A DNA stretch of 64,000 nt from Cytophaga aurantiaca DSM 3654 (GTDB lineage: Bacteria; Bacteroidota; Bacteroidia; Cytophagales; Cytophagaceae). The stretch covers positions 96,730 to 160,729 of the forward strand of contig NZ_KB903622.1 in NCBI RefSeq assembly GCF_000379725.1. Direction: 5' to 3'. The translations under genes and the position numbers were made by a program. Under the pieces are notes generated by a model. The model was given only the letters and a program-made list of their open reading frames with translations, searched no databases and was not told the origin of the DNA. This document shows, piece after piece, positions 1 through 7,998 of this stretch; position 1 is the first letter of the stretch, and every line of letters starts with the position of its first letter.

Positions 1-670
1 CGGTTACTTTACCCGTTGGACTTTTTTCCTCGCGTGTTGGCCAGTTTGTAATGTCAACTAAAACTTTTTCACCTGTCTTTGCACCATTGATAAATTCTTT
101 CGGTACAAAAATGTCAACGTGCATTTTGCGGCCATCGGGTATAACGAATGCATGTCGTGCGGATACTTCAATACGTCCAACAAAAGAAGTACGTTTGCGT
201 TCTACAACTTCGACGATTTCGCCTTCTGCACTCTTCGTGCCTTTGTTGCCGCCGCCGCTGCGCTTGTATAAAGCTACGCGTACAATGTCTCCATCTAAGG
301 CGCCGCCTATCTTATTGCCACTGATCCAGATATCATGTTCTGCTTTTTCACCACCTTCTGTAATCGGAATCACATAACCGAAGCGTGGATTTACAAAATC
401 CAAACGACCTGTTATTAGATTTTCTCCGCCGCTACTGCCGGCATAGCTATATAAGCCTGATTTATCTTTCGCAATTGCGCTTTCAAGCACAAGTTCTTCA
501 AGCAAGTCTTTAAGAGCTTTCTTGTCTTTGTCGCGAACGAGGTGAAGTTTTTTGATTAACTCTTTATAGCTGAAAGGATTCTTTCTGCTGTTATTAAAAA
601 ATTTGATAATTTTTGATTTAAGGCTTTCTCCGCCTTTAGTATCGCTTTGTTCTGTTGTATTTTTTCTCAT
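1..670 (-). CDS. rnr: Ribonuclease R, N-terminal part (cut by window edge)
   Basis: This is the first 223 codons of a 3'-5' exoribonuclease of the RNase II/R family, which degrades structured RNA processively in the cytoplasm. I translated it by hand from the minus strand, since it runs off the left edge. It begins MRKNTTEQSDTKGG, followed by a winged-helix segment (FFNNSRKNPFSYKELIKKL) and then cold-shock/OB domains recognisable from GRLDFVNPRFGYVIP and GRIEVSARHAFVIPDGRKMHV. The catalytic RNB domain and the S1 domain lie outside the window. The start codon is 8 bases after the stop of the upstream ABC gene, so the two are probably co-transcribed. The family call is firm; the activity cannot be checked because the active site is missing here. 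Confidence 0.9.
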   Translation of the reverse strand, partial: MRKNTTEQSDTKGGESLKSKIIKFFNNSRKNPFSYKELIKKLHLVRDKDKKALKDLLEELVLESAIAKDKSGLYSYAGSSGGENLITGRLDFVNPRFGYVIPITEGGEKAEHDIWISGNKIGGALDGDIVRVALYKRSGGGNKGTKSAEGEIVEVVERKRTSFVGRIEVSARHAFVIPDGRKMHVDIFVPKEFINGAKTGEKVLVDITNWPTREEKSPTGKVT

Positions 671-678
671 GAAAAAGA

Positions 679-2508
679 TTAGACTTTTTTCTTTCGTTTG
701 GATTGGGCTCGAATAATGTCTTCGAGGTTCCCTTTTGGTATTGAATGAATAAGTCGTTTGGTATATTCGGTTTGAGGGTTTTTGTAGATGTCTTCTGCGT
801 AACCCATTTCTTCAATTTTACCTTTATTCATTACAATGATGCGGTCTGACATAAATTTTACGACCGATAAATCATGTGATATAAAGATATAAGTAAAATT
901 GAATTCTTCTTTTAATTCGTTCAATAAATTTAACACCTGTGCCTGAACGGATACATCAAGTGCAGATACGGATTCATCGCAAATGATGAATTTCGGATTT
1001 AGAGCCAAAGCCCTTGCTATACAAATACGCTGGCGCTGACCGCCTGAAAATTCGTGCGGATAACGATTGAATTGTTTGCTGCTTAAATTTACACGTTCAA
1101 GTAATTCAATCGCACGTTTTCTTCGTGCATAATCTGTGTCCAGAATGTTGTTTACGCGCATTGGTTCAATAATGGCTTCACCAATGGTCATTCTTGGGTT
1201 TAACGATGAATACGGATCCTGAAAGATGATCTGTATGTCTTTACGCAATTCGCGTAATTGTTTTGATTTTAATGCAAGAATGTCAATGCCTTCAAATTCA
1301 ATAGAACCACTTGTTGGATCGATCAAACGAAGGATACTTCTTCCTAAGGTTGTTTTGCCGCAGCCGGATTCGCCTACCAGACCGATGGTTTCACCCGGAT
1401 ATACATCAAAGCTCACATCATCAACAGCCTTAACATGATCTATGGTTTTATTGAACAAGCCTTTTTTTATCGGGAACCATGTTTTAAGATTTTTGATCTT
1501 TAAAATAGGTTCTAATTTTCCCAGTGCTGTATTGCGGTCTGCCAAATCTTCGTCTGAAACGTAATTGAATAAGATGGCTTCCCCAATAGAAGAGAATTTA
1601 CGCTCTTTTTCAAGAAACTTCCCTTGCGCATTCACTTCCATGAAATCGGAAACGATCGGCAAAACTTTCAAACGGATATCCAATTTCGGACGGCAAGCCA
1701 GAAGGCCTTTTGTATAGGGGTGTTTAGGGTTTGAGAAGATCTCAAATACGGTTCCCTGTTCAACAATTTTACCCTGATACATAACGATCACTTTATCTGC
1801 AATCTCTGCTACAACGCCCAGATCATGGGTGATGAAGAGGATTCCCATATTGTTTTCGTCGCGAAGTTGCTGCATCAATTCGAGGATGCGGGCCTGCACC
1901 GTAACGTCAAGGGCAGTAGTTGGTTCATCGGCAATTAGGATAGATGGATTGCAGGACATTGCCATCGCAATCATAACCCGTTGCTTTTGTCCGCCGGAGA
2001 TCTGATGGGGATAGGAATTGAATATCGCCTCCGGTCTTGGTAATTCTACTTTTTCAAAAAGCTCAATGGTCCTTTTCTTTGCTTCCTGGCTGGAAACTTT
2101 TTGATGAAGTTGTATCGCTTCCATTACCTGATTTCCACACGTAAAAACCGGGTTTAGGGAAGTCATTGGTTCCTGAAAGATCATGGAAATAGAATTCCCG
2201 CGTTCGTCCTGCATCTCTTTTTTATCAAGAGTAATGAGGTCAATAATACCTTTTTCAGGATGGTTAAATTCGATTGTTCCGTTTGCTATTTTCCCAGGAG
2301 GATTGGGAATGAGCTGCATAAGAGACAGGGCTGTAACGGATTTTCCTGAACCGGATTCACCAACAATACCGATGGTTTCGCCACGTTTAAGCGTAAAGCT
2401 CACATCGTCAACAGCTTTCACAATTCCTCTTTCGGTACGGAAGTGCGTGCTGAGATTGCTTACTTTAAGTAGGAAATCCTGTTCTGTTTTATCAACCTCG
2501 TCCTGCAT
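679..2508 (-). CDS. ABC transporter with two fused ATPase domains (peptide/nickel type)
   Basis: A 609-residue cytoplasmic ATPase subunit with two complete nucleotide-binding domains, as in YejF or an OppD-OppF fusion. Domain 1 has Walker A GESGSGKS at residues 50-57, signature SGGQKQR at 171-177 and Walker B ILIADEP around 190. Domain 2 has Walker A GESGCGKT at 379-386, signature SGGQRQR and a Walker B ending DES instead of DEP. Each domain carries the oligopeptide-transporter C-terminal extension ([22 protein letters not shown]). It would drive import of peptides or a similar solute, but no permease or binding-protein gene is adjacent, so the substrate is unknown. RNase R follows 8 bases downstream. 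Confidence 0.93.
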   Translation of the reverse strand: MQDEVDKTEQDFLLKVSNLSTHFRTERGIVKAVDDVSFTLKRGETIGIVGESGSGKSVTALSLMQLIPNPPGKIANGTIEFNHPEKGIIDLITLDKKEMQDERGNSISMIFQEPMTSLNPVFTCGNQVMEAIQLHQKVSSQEAKKRTIELFEKVELPRPEAIFNSYPHQISGGQKQRVMIAMAMSCNPSILIADEPTTALDVTVQARILELMQQLRDENNMGILFITHDLGVVAEIADKVIVMYQGKIVEQGTVFEIFSNPKHPYTKGLLACRPKLDIRLKVLPIVSDFMEVNAQGKFLEKERKFSSIGEAILFNYVSDEDLADRNTALGKLEPILKIKNLKTWFPIKKGLFNKTIDHVKAVDDVSFDVYPGETIGLVGESGCGKTTLGRSILRLIDPTSGSIEFEGIDILALKSKQLRELRKDIQIIFQDPYSSLNPRMTIGEAIIEPMRVNNILDTDYARRKRAIELLERVNLSSKQFNRYPHEFSGGQRQRICIARALALNPKFIICDESVSALDVSVQAQVLNLLNELKEEFNFTYIFISHDLSVVKFMSDRIIVMNKGKIEEMGYAEDIYKNPQTEYTKRLIHSIPKGNLEDIIRAQSKRKKKV

Positions 2509-2651
2509 TGTTGCTTCTCTTCAAAAACGATTTTATTGTAATTTATTCCAAAATAAGCACAATGCAAATTATTGAATTTGTGTATGCTTCTTTAAACGAA
2601 AATTATATTAAAAGGTTTCAATAAAATAATCGAATAATGCCATAATGGTAT

Positions 2652-3050
2652 TTACCTATGAAGTATGCCTTTAAGCCCTAATTGAGGAATCGCGACTAAG
2701 TTTTGTTCAATTATGGTTTCGGGTACAAAGATGAATTTCTTATCATAGATCTGCTTGCCGATAAAGTAACTGATCCAGTATTCATTATTCAAATGGAAAA
2801 CGGATGGGTCGATCAGTTCGATCTTTGTGAAATTATTTGCTTCAACAACCGGGAAGACGTGACGCAAAACAGAGGTTTCCTGCGGAAAACCGTCTTTGAT
2901 ACCGTACCCCCGTGAGCGTACAAAAACATTATCGATTGGGAATTCATTGCTGTTAATGATGTACACATTCCAGGATACGGCATCATTAATTTCCTGAGCA
3001 ACGGCAATATATACGCCTTCTACGCTAGGGAAAGGAATATCTTTTTTCAT
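2652..3050 (-). CDS. Conserved hypothetical protein, 132 aa
   Basis: I do not recognise a characterised family. The 132-residue product has no signal peptide, no membrane segment and no cysteine motif. It is rich in beta-forming stretches (VEGVYIAVAQE, SWNVYIINSNEFPI, YWISYFIGKQIYDKKFIFVPE) and so looks like a small soluble beta protein. It lies 44 bases downstream of lipB and 143 bases upstream of the ABC gene, on the same strand, and may be transcribed with lipB. The length, the codon use and the clean start at MKKDIPFPS support a real gene. Function unknown. Confidence 0.7.
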   Translation of the reverse strand: MKKDIPFPSVEGVYIAVAQEINDAVSWNVYIINSNEFPIDNVFVRSRGYGIKDGFPQETSVLRHVFPVVEANNFTKIELIDPSVFHLNNEYWISYFIGKQIYDKKFIFVPETIIEQNLVAIPQLGLKGILHR

Positions 3051-3094
3051 TTAATATTACTAGACTTTATACTTAATACCGCAGCTATACGGTA

Positions 3095-3835
3095 TCACAT
3101 CACATTAATTTTACTTGAACGATCTATTGTTATTTCAAACAGATCTACGATATGATTGATTAAAATGTTCTTCACCTTATCCATGGAAACATCTGCACCC
3201 AATTCTTCCGAAATAGACGTAACCGCCTTGTCGTCAATGCCGCAAGGGATGATGTTTTTAAAATAACTCAGATCGGGTTGTACATTGAGCGCAAAACCGT
3301 GCATGGTTACCCATCTGCTTGCTTTTACACCCATGGCACATATTTTTCGGGCCTTAACCGGATTTTCAGTTTCAATCCAAACACCGGTAAGTCCATCGAT
3401 CCGTCCCGCTGTAATTCCAAGATCGGCCAGCGTACGTATAATTGCCTCTTCCAGAAAACGCAGGTATTTATGAATGTCTGTAAAGTAGCTGTCCAGATCA
3501 AATATCGGGTAACCTACCAATTGACCCGGACCATGATAGGTTATATCACCGCCTCTATTGATCTCATGATAGGTAGCATGTGCATCCCGCAGCTGAGATT
3601 CATTGATCAGTAAATTCTCCCGTTTGCCGCTTTTGCCTAAGGTATAGACATGCGGATGTTCACACAAAAGCAAATAACCGGCAGGAGCCTGTTGATCTTC
3701 TTCAGGAAGATCACGCAGCACCAGTTTTTTTTCAATAATTGAATTAAACAGTTTTGTTTGATAATCCCATGTTTGCTGGTAATCAACTAAACCTAAGTCT
3801 TCAATTAATACGCTTTTGTTTGTATGTTTATACAT
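3095..3835 (-). CDS. lipB: Octanoyltransferase LipB
   Basis: Transfers the octanoyl group from octanoyl-ACP to lipoyl domains, the first step of lipoate synthesis in the cytoplasm. The 246-residue protein has the family block RGGDITYHGPGQLVGYP (residues 94-110), the conserved lysine in ARKICAMGVKASRW (about Lys164) and the acyl-accepting cysteine in IIPCGI (Cys198). The length is typical. The start ATG is 19 bases from a good TAnnTTTG -7 box on the minus strand (3855-3862). It is divergent from the YraN gene. No lipA is visible nearby. Confidence 0.95.
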   Translation of the reverse strand: MYKHTNKSVLIEDLGLVDYQQTWDYQTKLFNSIIEKKLVLRDLPEEDQQAPAGYLLLCEHPHVYTLGKSGKRENLLINESQLRDAHATYHEINRGGDITYHGPGQLVGYPIFDLDSYFTDIHKYLRFLEEAIIRTLADLGITAGRIDGLTGVWIETENPVKARKICAMGVKASRWVTMHGFALNVQPDLSYFKNIIPCGIDDKAVTSISEELGADVSMDKVKNILINHIVDLFEITIDRSSKINVM

Positions 3836-3854
3836 TCGAATTCAATCAATACAG

Positions 3855-3862
3855 CAAATATA
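3855..3862 (-). promoter_or_regulatory. Promoter -7 box for lipB
   Basis: The minus strand reads TATATTTG, an exact match to the Bacteroidota -7 consensus TAnnTTTG, 19 bases before the lipB ATG. I see no clean -33 TTTG at the usual spacing. The box sits in the 35-base gap between lipB and the divergent YraN gene. Confidence 0.55.
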
Positions 3863-3870
3863 CGATTTTT

Positions 3871-4209
3871 ATGGAGCATATACAGAAAGGTATTGCAGGG
3901 GAAGACAAGGCTTGCATGTATCTGGAACAGAAAGGGTATAAAATTTTCCAGCGGAATTACAGAGCAGGGAAAGGCGAAATTGATATCGTTGCGCAAGCAG
4001 CAGATTGCTTGTGTTTTATCGAGGTTAAATACAGGAAGCACAACAAGTTTGGTTTCCCTGAAAATTTTGTAACCGAAAAGAAAATGAATAAGATCATGCA
4101 GACGGCTGAAGCATATGTTTTGCAACACAATTGGCATGGACGTATTCGTTTTGATGTGATTGCCATTACCGGAAATGAAACACCTATGCATATTGAAGAT
4201 GTTACATAG
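3871..4209 (+). CDS. YraN/UPF0102 family nuclease-fold protein
   Basis: A 112-residue member of the UPF0102 (YraN) family, which has a PD-(D/E)XK/Holliday-resolvase-like fold but no settled function. Seen here: GIAGEDKACMYLEQKGYKI, RNYRAGKGEIDIVA and CFIEVKYRK, matching the family E-x-D and E-V-K catalytic-like motifs. I start at ATG 3871 (MEHIQKG), because an in-frame extension to 3754 would run back into the divergent lipB gene and is not family-like. It is followed by manA after about 100 bases. The family call is firm; the activity is inferred. Confidence 0.88.
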   Translation: MEHIQKGIAGEDKACMYLEQKGYKIFQRNYRAGKGEIDIVAQAADCLCFIEVKYRKHNKFGFPENFVTEKKMNKIMQTAEAYVLQHNWHGRIRFDVIAITGNETPMHIEDVT

Positions 4210-4310
4210 GCACGAATTTTAAGACATTGAAATGATACAAATTGAATTTAATTCAGGGTTTGGGTTTAGATATTGTTTCTCTATCTTGCGTGTCATATTT
4301 TGAGATTAAA

Positions 4311-5294
4311 ATGAGTACACTATATCCATTACGTTTTAAAACGATTTTTAAAGATAAGATCTGGGGAGGTTCTAAGATCAAAACTGTTTTGGGAAAAGAT
4401 TACGATCCGTTGCCAAACTGTGGAGAGACCTGGGAATTATCAGCAGTTGCGGAAGAGCCTTCTGTAATTGATAATGGAGTGTTTGCGGGCCAGGACCTAA
4501 ACGCACTTGTTAAGACCCATGGTGCGGAACTGATGGGCAAGAAAAACCTTGAACGTTTTGGAAACGAGTTTCCTCTTTTAATAAAATTTATTGATGCGAA
4601 TGCAGATCTGAGTATTCAGGTACATCCGGATGATACTCTTGCAAATGAGCGCCACAACTGTGCAGGTAAAACAGAGATGTGGTACATCTTAGCGGCAGAT
4701 GAAGCGGCACGTTTGAATGTTGGTTTTAATAAGCAGACGAACAAAGATGAGTATCTTGATTATTTAAATAAAGGTAAAATATTAGACTTACTACATTATG
4801 AAACGGTAGCTGCAGGAGACGTATTTTATTTGCCGGCAGGAAGAATTCATTATATAGGTAGAGGAATTTTATTGGCTGAAATTCAGCAGACATCGGATAT
4901 TACGTATCGCATCTATGATTTTGATCGCAAAGACGCGAAAGGCAATAAACGTGAACTGCATACAGAGCTAGCCTTGGATGCAATTGACTTCAGTCATGTG
5001 GAAGACTATAAAACAAAGTACGAAGCCGAAGAAAATATTCCTGTAAACTTAGTTGACTCAAAATATTTCACAACAGATTTATTTGTATTAACAGATGAAA
5101 TTGAACTGGATTATTCTGAAACAGACATGTTCCGCATTTTTGTGATCGTTGAAGGAGATGTGATGATGACAACCGAACAAAACAAATCCGATCTGCTGAC
5201 CTTTGGTGATGTGGTGTTGGTGCCTGCGTCTGTGAAAGAGGTTTTGTTTTCACCGTTGGGTGAAGTGAAGATACTGGAGGTTTATATTCCGTAA
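4311..5294 (+). CDS. manA: Mannose-6-phosphate isomerase, class I
   Basis: Interconverts mannose-6-phosphate and fructose-6-phosphate, feeding GDP-mannose and glycan synthesis. The 327-residue product starting at MSTLYPLRFK has the type I zinc site: QVHPDD near residue 105, the Glu of KTEMWYIL, and His of PAGRIHYIG. EIQQTSDITYRIYDFDR is the conserved C-terminal cupin block. An upstream in-frame start at 4242 would add 23 residues unlike the family, so I prefer ATG 4311. This is the short bacterial form (about 315-325 residues). Confidence 0.93.
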   Translation: MSTLYPLRFKTIFKDKIWGGSKIKTVLGKDYDPLPNCGETWELSAVAEEPSVIDNGVFAGQDLNALVKTHGAELMGKKNLERFGNEFPLLIKFIDANADLSIQVHPDDTLANERHNCAGKTEMWYILAADEAARLNVGFNKQTNKDEYLDYLNKGKILDLLHYETVAAGDVFYLPAGRIHYIGRGILLAEIQQTSDITYRIYDFDRKDAKGNKRELHTELALDAIDFSHVEDYKTKYEAEENIPVNLVDSKYFTTDLFVLTDEIELDYSETDMFRIFVIVEGDVMMTTEQNKSDLLTFGDVVLVPASVKEVLFSPLGEVKILEVYIP

Positions 5295-5473
5295 ATGAGA
5301 ATTTTTAAAAGAAACCTTTTTCAGGTGGAATTGGTATGTATTTTTCGTTTGTAGAATAAGGATAATAATCTTACAACCTTTTTTTGTGTTTCAGTACACA
5401 TATTTTAGAATCTTTTAGTTAATATTTTTTACTAATATATTTTATCTCAGCTAAAACATTACCTTAATTTATT

Positions 5474-6487
5474 ATGCTTCAAAACCACTCCTTAATCCCA
5501 GATATAAAAGCAATTATTACCAATGCTCGAGACAAAGCCATTAAAGCAGTTGATAACGAGCGGACAATAATGTATTGGACAATTGGCAAACGTATCTTTG
5601 AAGAAGAACAACAAGGGAAAGACCGTGCGGATTATGGGACATATTTAATTAAATTCCTGGCGGATCAATTGCAACCCGAATATGGAAGTGGTTTTTCGAT
5701 AAGACAACTAGAGCGATATCGACAGTTTTACCGTATTTACCCAATTGCGTCCGCACTGCGGACGCAATTGAGCTGGACTCAATATAAACTATTGCTTTCT
5801 GTTGATAATCAAGATAAAAGAGATTTTTATGTTGCTGAAACCGTAAAGAATAATTGGACGTCAAGACAGTTAGAGCGTCAAATTAATAGTAGTTTGTACG
5901 AGCGACTTTTGATGAGTAGTGATAGAGAAGATGTTTTGGCTGTGGCGAGAAAGGAAAAAATGCCGTCGGATGCAAGACAGATTATAAAAGACCCGATGTT
6001 TTTAGAGTTTTTGGATTTAAAACAAGAAGCTTCTTATTACGAAAGAGATTTAGAAAGCGCAATTATTACCCACTTGCAAGATTTTCTATTAGAGTTAGGA
6101 AATGGTTTTGCATTTATTGCAAGGCAAAAGCGTATTCATATTGAAGGAGATGATTTCTTTGTAGATTTAGTTTTTTATAACCGTTTATTGCAATGTTTTG
6201 TAATCATTGAAATAAAAACTGAAAAACTAAATCATCAAGATATAGGTCAGTTGCAAATGTATGTTAACTATTACGATCGTATAGAGAAAAACGATAATGA
6301 AAATTCCACAATTGGAATCTTACTTTGTGCCACTAAAAACGATGGTGTAGTCAAGTTTTCTCTTCCCGAAAACAATAAGAATATTATCGCGAGTCAATAT
6401 AATTTATACTTACCAACAGAGAAACAGCTGCTAGAAGAAATGAAAAAAGAGTTGGCAAACTTTGAAGAAGATAAAAATCAAGAATAG
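5474..6487 (+). CDS. DUF1016 (YhcG-like) PD-(D/E)XK nuclease-domain protein
   Basis: A 337-residue protein with an N-terminal DUF1016 helical/winged-helix domain (about residues 10-150, including GSGFSIRQLERYRQFY and QLSWTQYKLLLSV) and a C-terminal PD-(D/E)XK nuclease domain (about 165-330). The catalytic-type residues are visible: Asp231 in FVDLVFYNR, Glu246-x-Lys248 in VIIEIKTE, and Gln259 in GQLQMYVNYYD. The family is widespread, often patchily distributed or next to mobile and defence genes, and its role is unsettled. Here it stands alone between manA and a convergent gene. A perfect palindrome inside the gene (5742-5770) encodes residues 90-99. An intact nuclease is likely; its substrate is unknown. 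Confidence 0.9.
   Translation: MLQNHSLIPDIKAIITNARDKAIKAVDNERTIMYWTIGKRIFEEEQQGKDRADYGTYLIKFLADQLQPEYGSGFSIRQLERYRQFYRIYPIASALRTQLSWTQYKLLLSVDNQDKRDFYVAETVKNNWTSRQLERQINSSLYERLLMSSDREDVLAVARKEKMPSDARQIIKDPMFLEFLDLKQEASYYERDLESAIITHLQDFLLELGNGFAFIARQKRIHIEGDDFFVDLVFYNRLLQCFVIIEIKTEKLNHQDIGQLQMYVNYYDRIEKNDNENSTIGILLCATKNDGVVKFSLPENNKNIIASQYNLYLPTEKQLLEEMKKELANFEEDKNQE
5742..5770. repeat. Perfect 14-bp-arm palindrome inside the DUF1016 gene
   Basis: CAATTGCGTCCGCA is followed by one base (C) and then its exact reverse complement. The hairpin is far more GC-rich than the surrounding gene and lies wholly in coding sequence (PIASALRTQL). Confidence 0.9.
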
Positions 6488-6514
6488 CAACCTCAAAGAT
6501 TACTTTTCTGTAAA

Positions 6515-6565
6515 TAAAAAAGTCCAGTAACTATTCTTATAGGAATTAGCACTGGACTTTTTTTA
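6515..6565. terminator. Bidirectional rho-independent terminator
   Basis: AAAAAAGTCCAGT pairs with ACTGGACTTTTTT across a loop of about 23 bases, with A and T runs on either side so that it can work on both strands. It lies between the convergent DUF1016 gene and the FMN-binding stress gene. Confidence 0.85.
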
Positions 6566-6582
6566 TTTATATCAGATGAAAT

Positions 6583-7080
6583 TTAAAGATTTATTTTTCC
6601 GTGTTTTCCTTCGTTGTATTCTTTTCCGGTAACAAGTGCTTTTACCATATTAAATGCTACAACCATTTTGTTTGAACTGCTGTCCCAATAGCTCGCTTCG
6701 GTAGGAATTACTTTTATCAGAATCAATTCCGGGTCGTCAATGCCCATCGGGAACCAAGCCTTCATGATTGGACTCCAGAACTCTTTCATTTTCGAATAAT
6801 CATAAGACAAACGTGCATTGCCATTGATCATCAAATAAACGTTTTTACTTTCGCTTATAATTGCTAAAGATATCTGTGCGTTTTGTTCGATCTCATCTAC
6901 TTTAGGAGAAGACATTTTTGTAAAAAACCACATGGTTCCGTCTTCTTCAACATGAGATATACCCATCGGTCTGCCCGATAAGTTTTCTGTATATTTTTCG
7001 ATCGTAATCAGCATGCATGTTTTTACATCTTTAACAAGCTCTACTAATTTGCTTACGTCTTGGTTTAGTTCTTCTTTCAT
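6583..7080 (-). CDS. Pyridoxamine 5'-phosphate oxidase-fold protein (general stress protein 26 type)
   Basis: A 165-residue FMN-binding split-barrel protein. It shows the stress-protein 26 (YdaG) pattern: TCMLITIEKYTENLSGRPMG, GTMWFFTKMSSPKVDEIEQN, AQISLAIISESKNVYLMINGNARL and KAWFPMGIDDPELILIKVIPTEASYWD. Members bind flavin and are linked to oxidative or general stress, but the reaction is usually unknown. It is not PdxH, as it lacks the PLP-synthesis length and C-terminal motif. A perfect 9-bp inverted repeat sits 2 bases upstream of the ATG, so it is probably under a dedicated dimeric regulator. Confidence 0.88.
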   Translation of the reverse strand: MKEELNQDVSKLVELVKDVKTCMLITIEKYTENLSGRPMGISHVEEDGTMWFFTKMSSPKVDEIEQNAQISLAIISESKNVYLMINGNARLSYDYSKMKEFWSPIMKAWFPMGIDDPELILIKVIPTEASYWDSSSNKMVVAFNMVKALVTGKEYNEGKHGKINL

Positions 7081-7082
7081 AG

Positions 7083-7106
7083 TTGTATGAATTAATGTTC
7101 ATACAA
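7083..7106. promoter_or_regulatory. Candidate operator (9-6-9 palindrome)
   Basis: TTGTATGAA, six bases, then TTCATACAA: a perfect inverted repeat immediately before the ATG (7078-7080) of the FMN-binding stress gene. The size and symmetry fit a dimeric helix-turn-helix repressor; the regulator is unknown. Confidence 0.55.
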
Positions 7107-7173
7107 ATATTCAATTTGTAAACTTGAAAATCTTTACATGATTTTTATTAATTGTTGCATGTTGTGAACGTAT

Positions 7174-7199
7174 CCTAAGTCCCCTTTAGGGGATTTAGG
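7174..7199. repeat. REP-like hairpin
   Basis: CCTAAGTCCCC, loop TTTA, GGGGATTTAGG: an 11-bp stem with one G-T pair. No T-run follows on either strand, so it is less likely a simple terminator. Short intergenic hairpins with CCCCTTTAGGGG cores are common in Bacteroidota (general knowledge). Confidence 0.7.
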
Positions 7200-7224
7200 G
7201 GTAAAGCAGAAGTTTCTAAAATTT

Positions 7225-7878
7225 TTATTTACACAATATATTATTCGCAATCTCCTGACTTAAATAAAATTCCTTTTTATTATTTACAGATACCAAAATC
7301 GATTGGTCAAATTCAACCACATCTTTGATCGTAATCTCTGCGCCCAACTTAAGTCCTAATTTATCTAGGTGTTGTAAGAACGAAGGTGTATGGTTCTCAA
7401 TGCCCGTCATTGCTACCGTTTTTCCTATGTTGATGGCAGTAAGTTTAACCGATTTGTTTTGCGCAAACTTTCCGTTTTTATCCGGGATCGGATCGCCGTG
7501 TGGATCAAACTCGGGATTACCTAAAAATTTTGCCAGGCGTTCGGTCAACTCTTCAAAATTAACATGCTCAAGTTCCTCGGCCATCGGGTGTATTTCATCC
7601 CATTTAAAGCCGAGCTTTTCAACCAGGAAAACTTCCCAAAGACGGTGTTTACGGATGGTTTTAACGGCAACCGCTCTGCCTTGGTCGGTTAACGTAACTG
7701 CTTTATATTTTTCATAAAAGATTAATCCTTTATCCCCCAGTTTTTTGAATGCTTCTGTTACGGTAGCAGCCTTTACATTCAGTTCATTGGCAATATCATT
7801 GGTGTAAGCCCCGTCTTTATTGCGTTCAGTCTGCTTGTAAATAGCTTTTAGATAGTTTTCTTCTATATGTGAACTCAT
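7225..7878 (-). CDS. DtxR/MntR-family metal-dependent transcriptional regulator
   Basis: A 217-residue iron- or manganese-sensing repressor. Residues 1-65 form the winged helix (SSHIEENYLKAIYK, YTNDIANELNVKAATVTEAFKKL), residues 65-140 the metal-binding dimerisation domain (KTIRKHRLWEVFLVEKLGFKWDEIHPMAEELEHV, with the conserved His and Glu ligands; then GNPEFDPHGDPIP), and the C-terminus an SH3/FeoA-like domain (AINIGKTVAMTGIENHTPSFLQHLDKLGLKLGAEITIK, written here in overlapping parts). It is divergent from a di-heme/Rieske/porin group, and a DtxR/IdeR-like box lies in the gap, so autoregulation and control of that group are likely. Whether iron or manganese is sensed cannot be decided here. 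Confidence 0.93.
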   Translation of the reverse strand: MSSHIEENYLKAIYKQTERNKDGAYTNDIANELNVKAATVTEAFKKLGDKGLIFYEKYKAVTLTDQGRAVAVKTIRKHRLWEVFLVEKLGFKWDEIHPMAEELEHVNFEELTERLAKFLGNPEFDPHGDPIPDKNGKFAQNKSVKLTAINIGKTVAMTGIENHTPSFLQHLDKLGLKLGAEITIKDVVEFDQSILVSVNNKKEFYLSQEIANNILCK

Positions 7879-7893
7879 TTTACCTTAATAATT

Positions 7894-7912
7894 TTAGGTT
7901 AAGCTAAATATT
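7894..7912. promoter_or_regulatory. DtxR/IdeR-like operator
   Basis: TTAGGTTAAGCTAAATATT matches the first 14 bases of the classic iron box TTAGGTTAGGCTAACCTAA with one mismatch; the right half is degenerate. It lies 16 bases before the regulator's ATG and about 80 bases before the divergent di-heme gene. Confidence 0.6.
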
Positions 7913-7962
7913 TAATTTGTTATACCAAATAAATGGACGTAAATTTGATTCCGAAATTACAG

Positions 7963-7998
7963 ACCAAAAATAGTATGACCACCAAAAATAGTATGACC
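7963..7998 (+). repeat. 18-bp tandem duplication spanning the start codon
   Basis: ACCAAAAATAGTATGACC occurs twice with no gap (7963-7980 and 7981-7998). Each copy carries an in-frame ATG (7975, 7993), so the di-heme gene has duplicated start codons. Confidence 0.95.

Noticed and set aside
3754..3870. Longer N-terminus for the YraN-family protein
   Set aside because: It overlaps lipB on the other strand and does not resemble the family.
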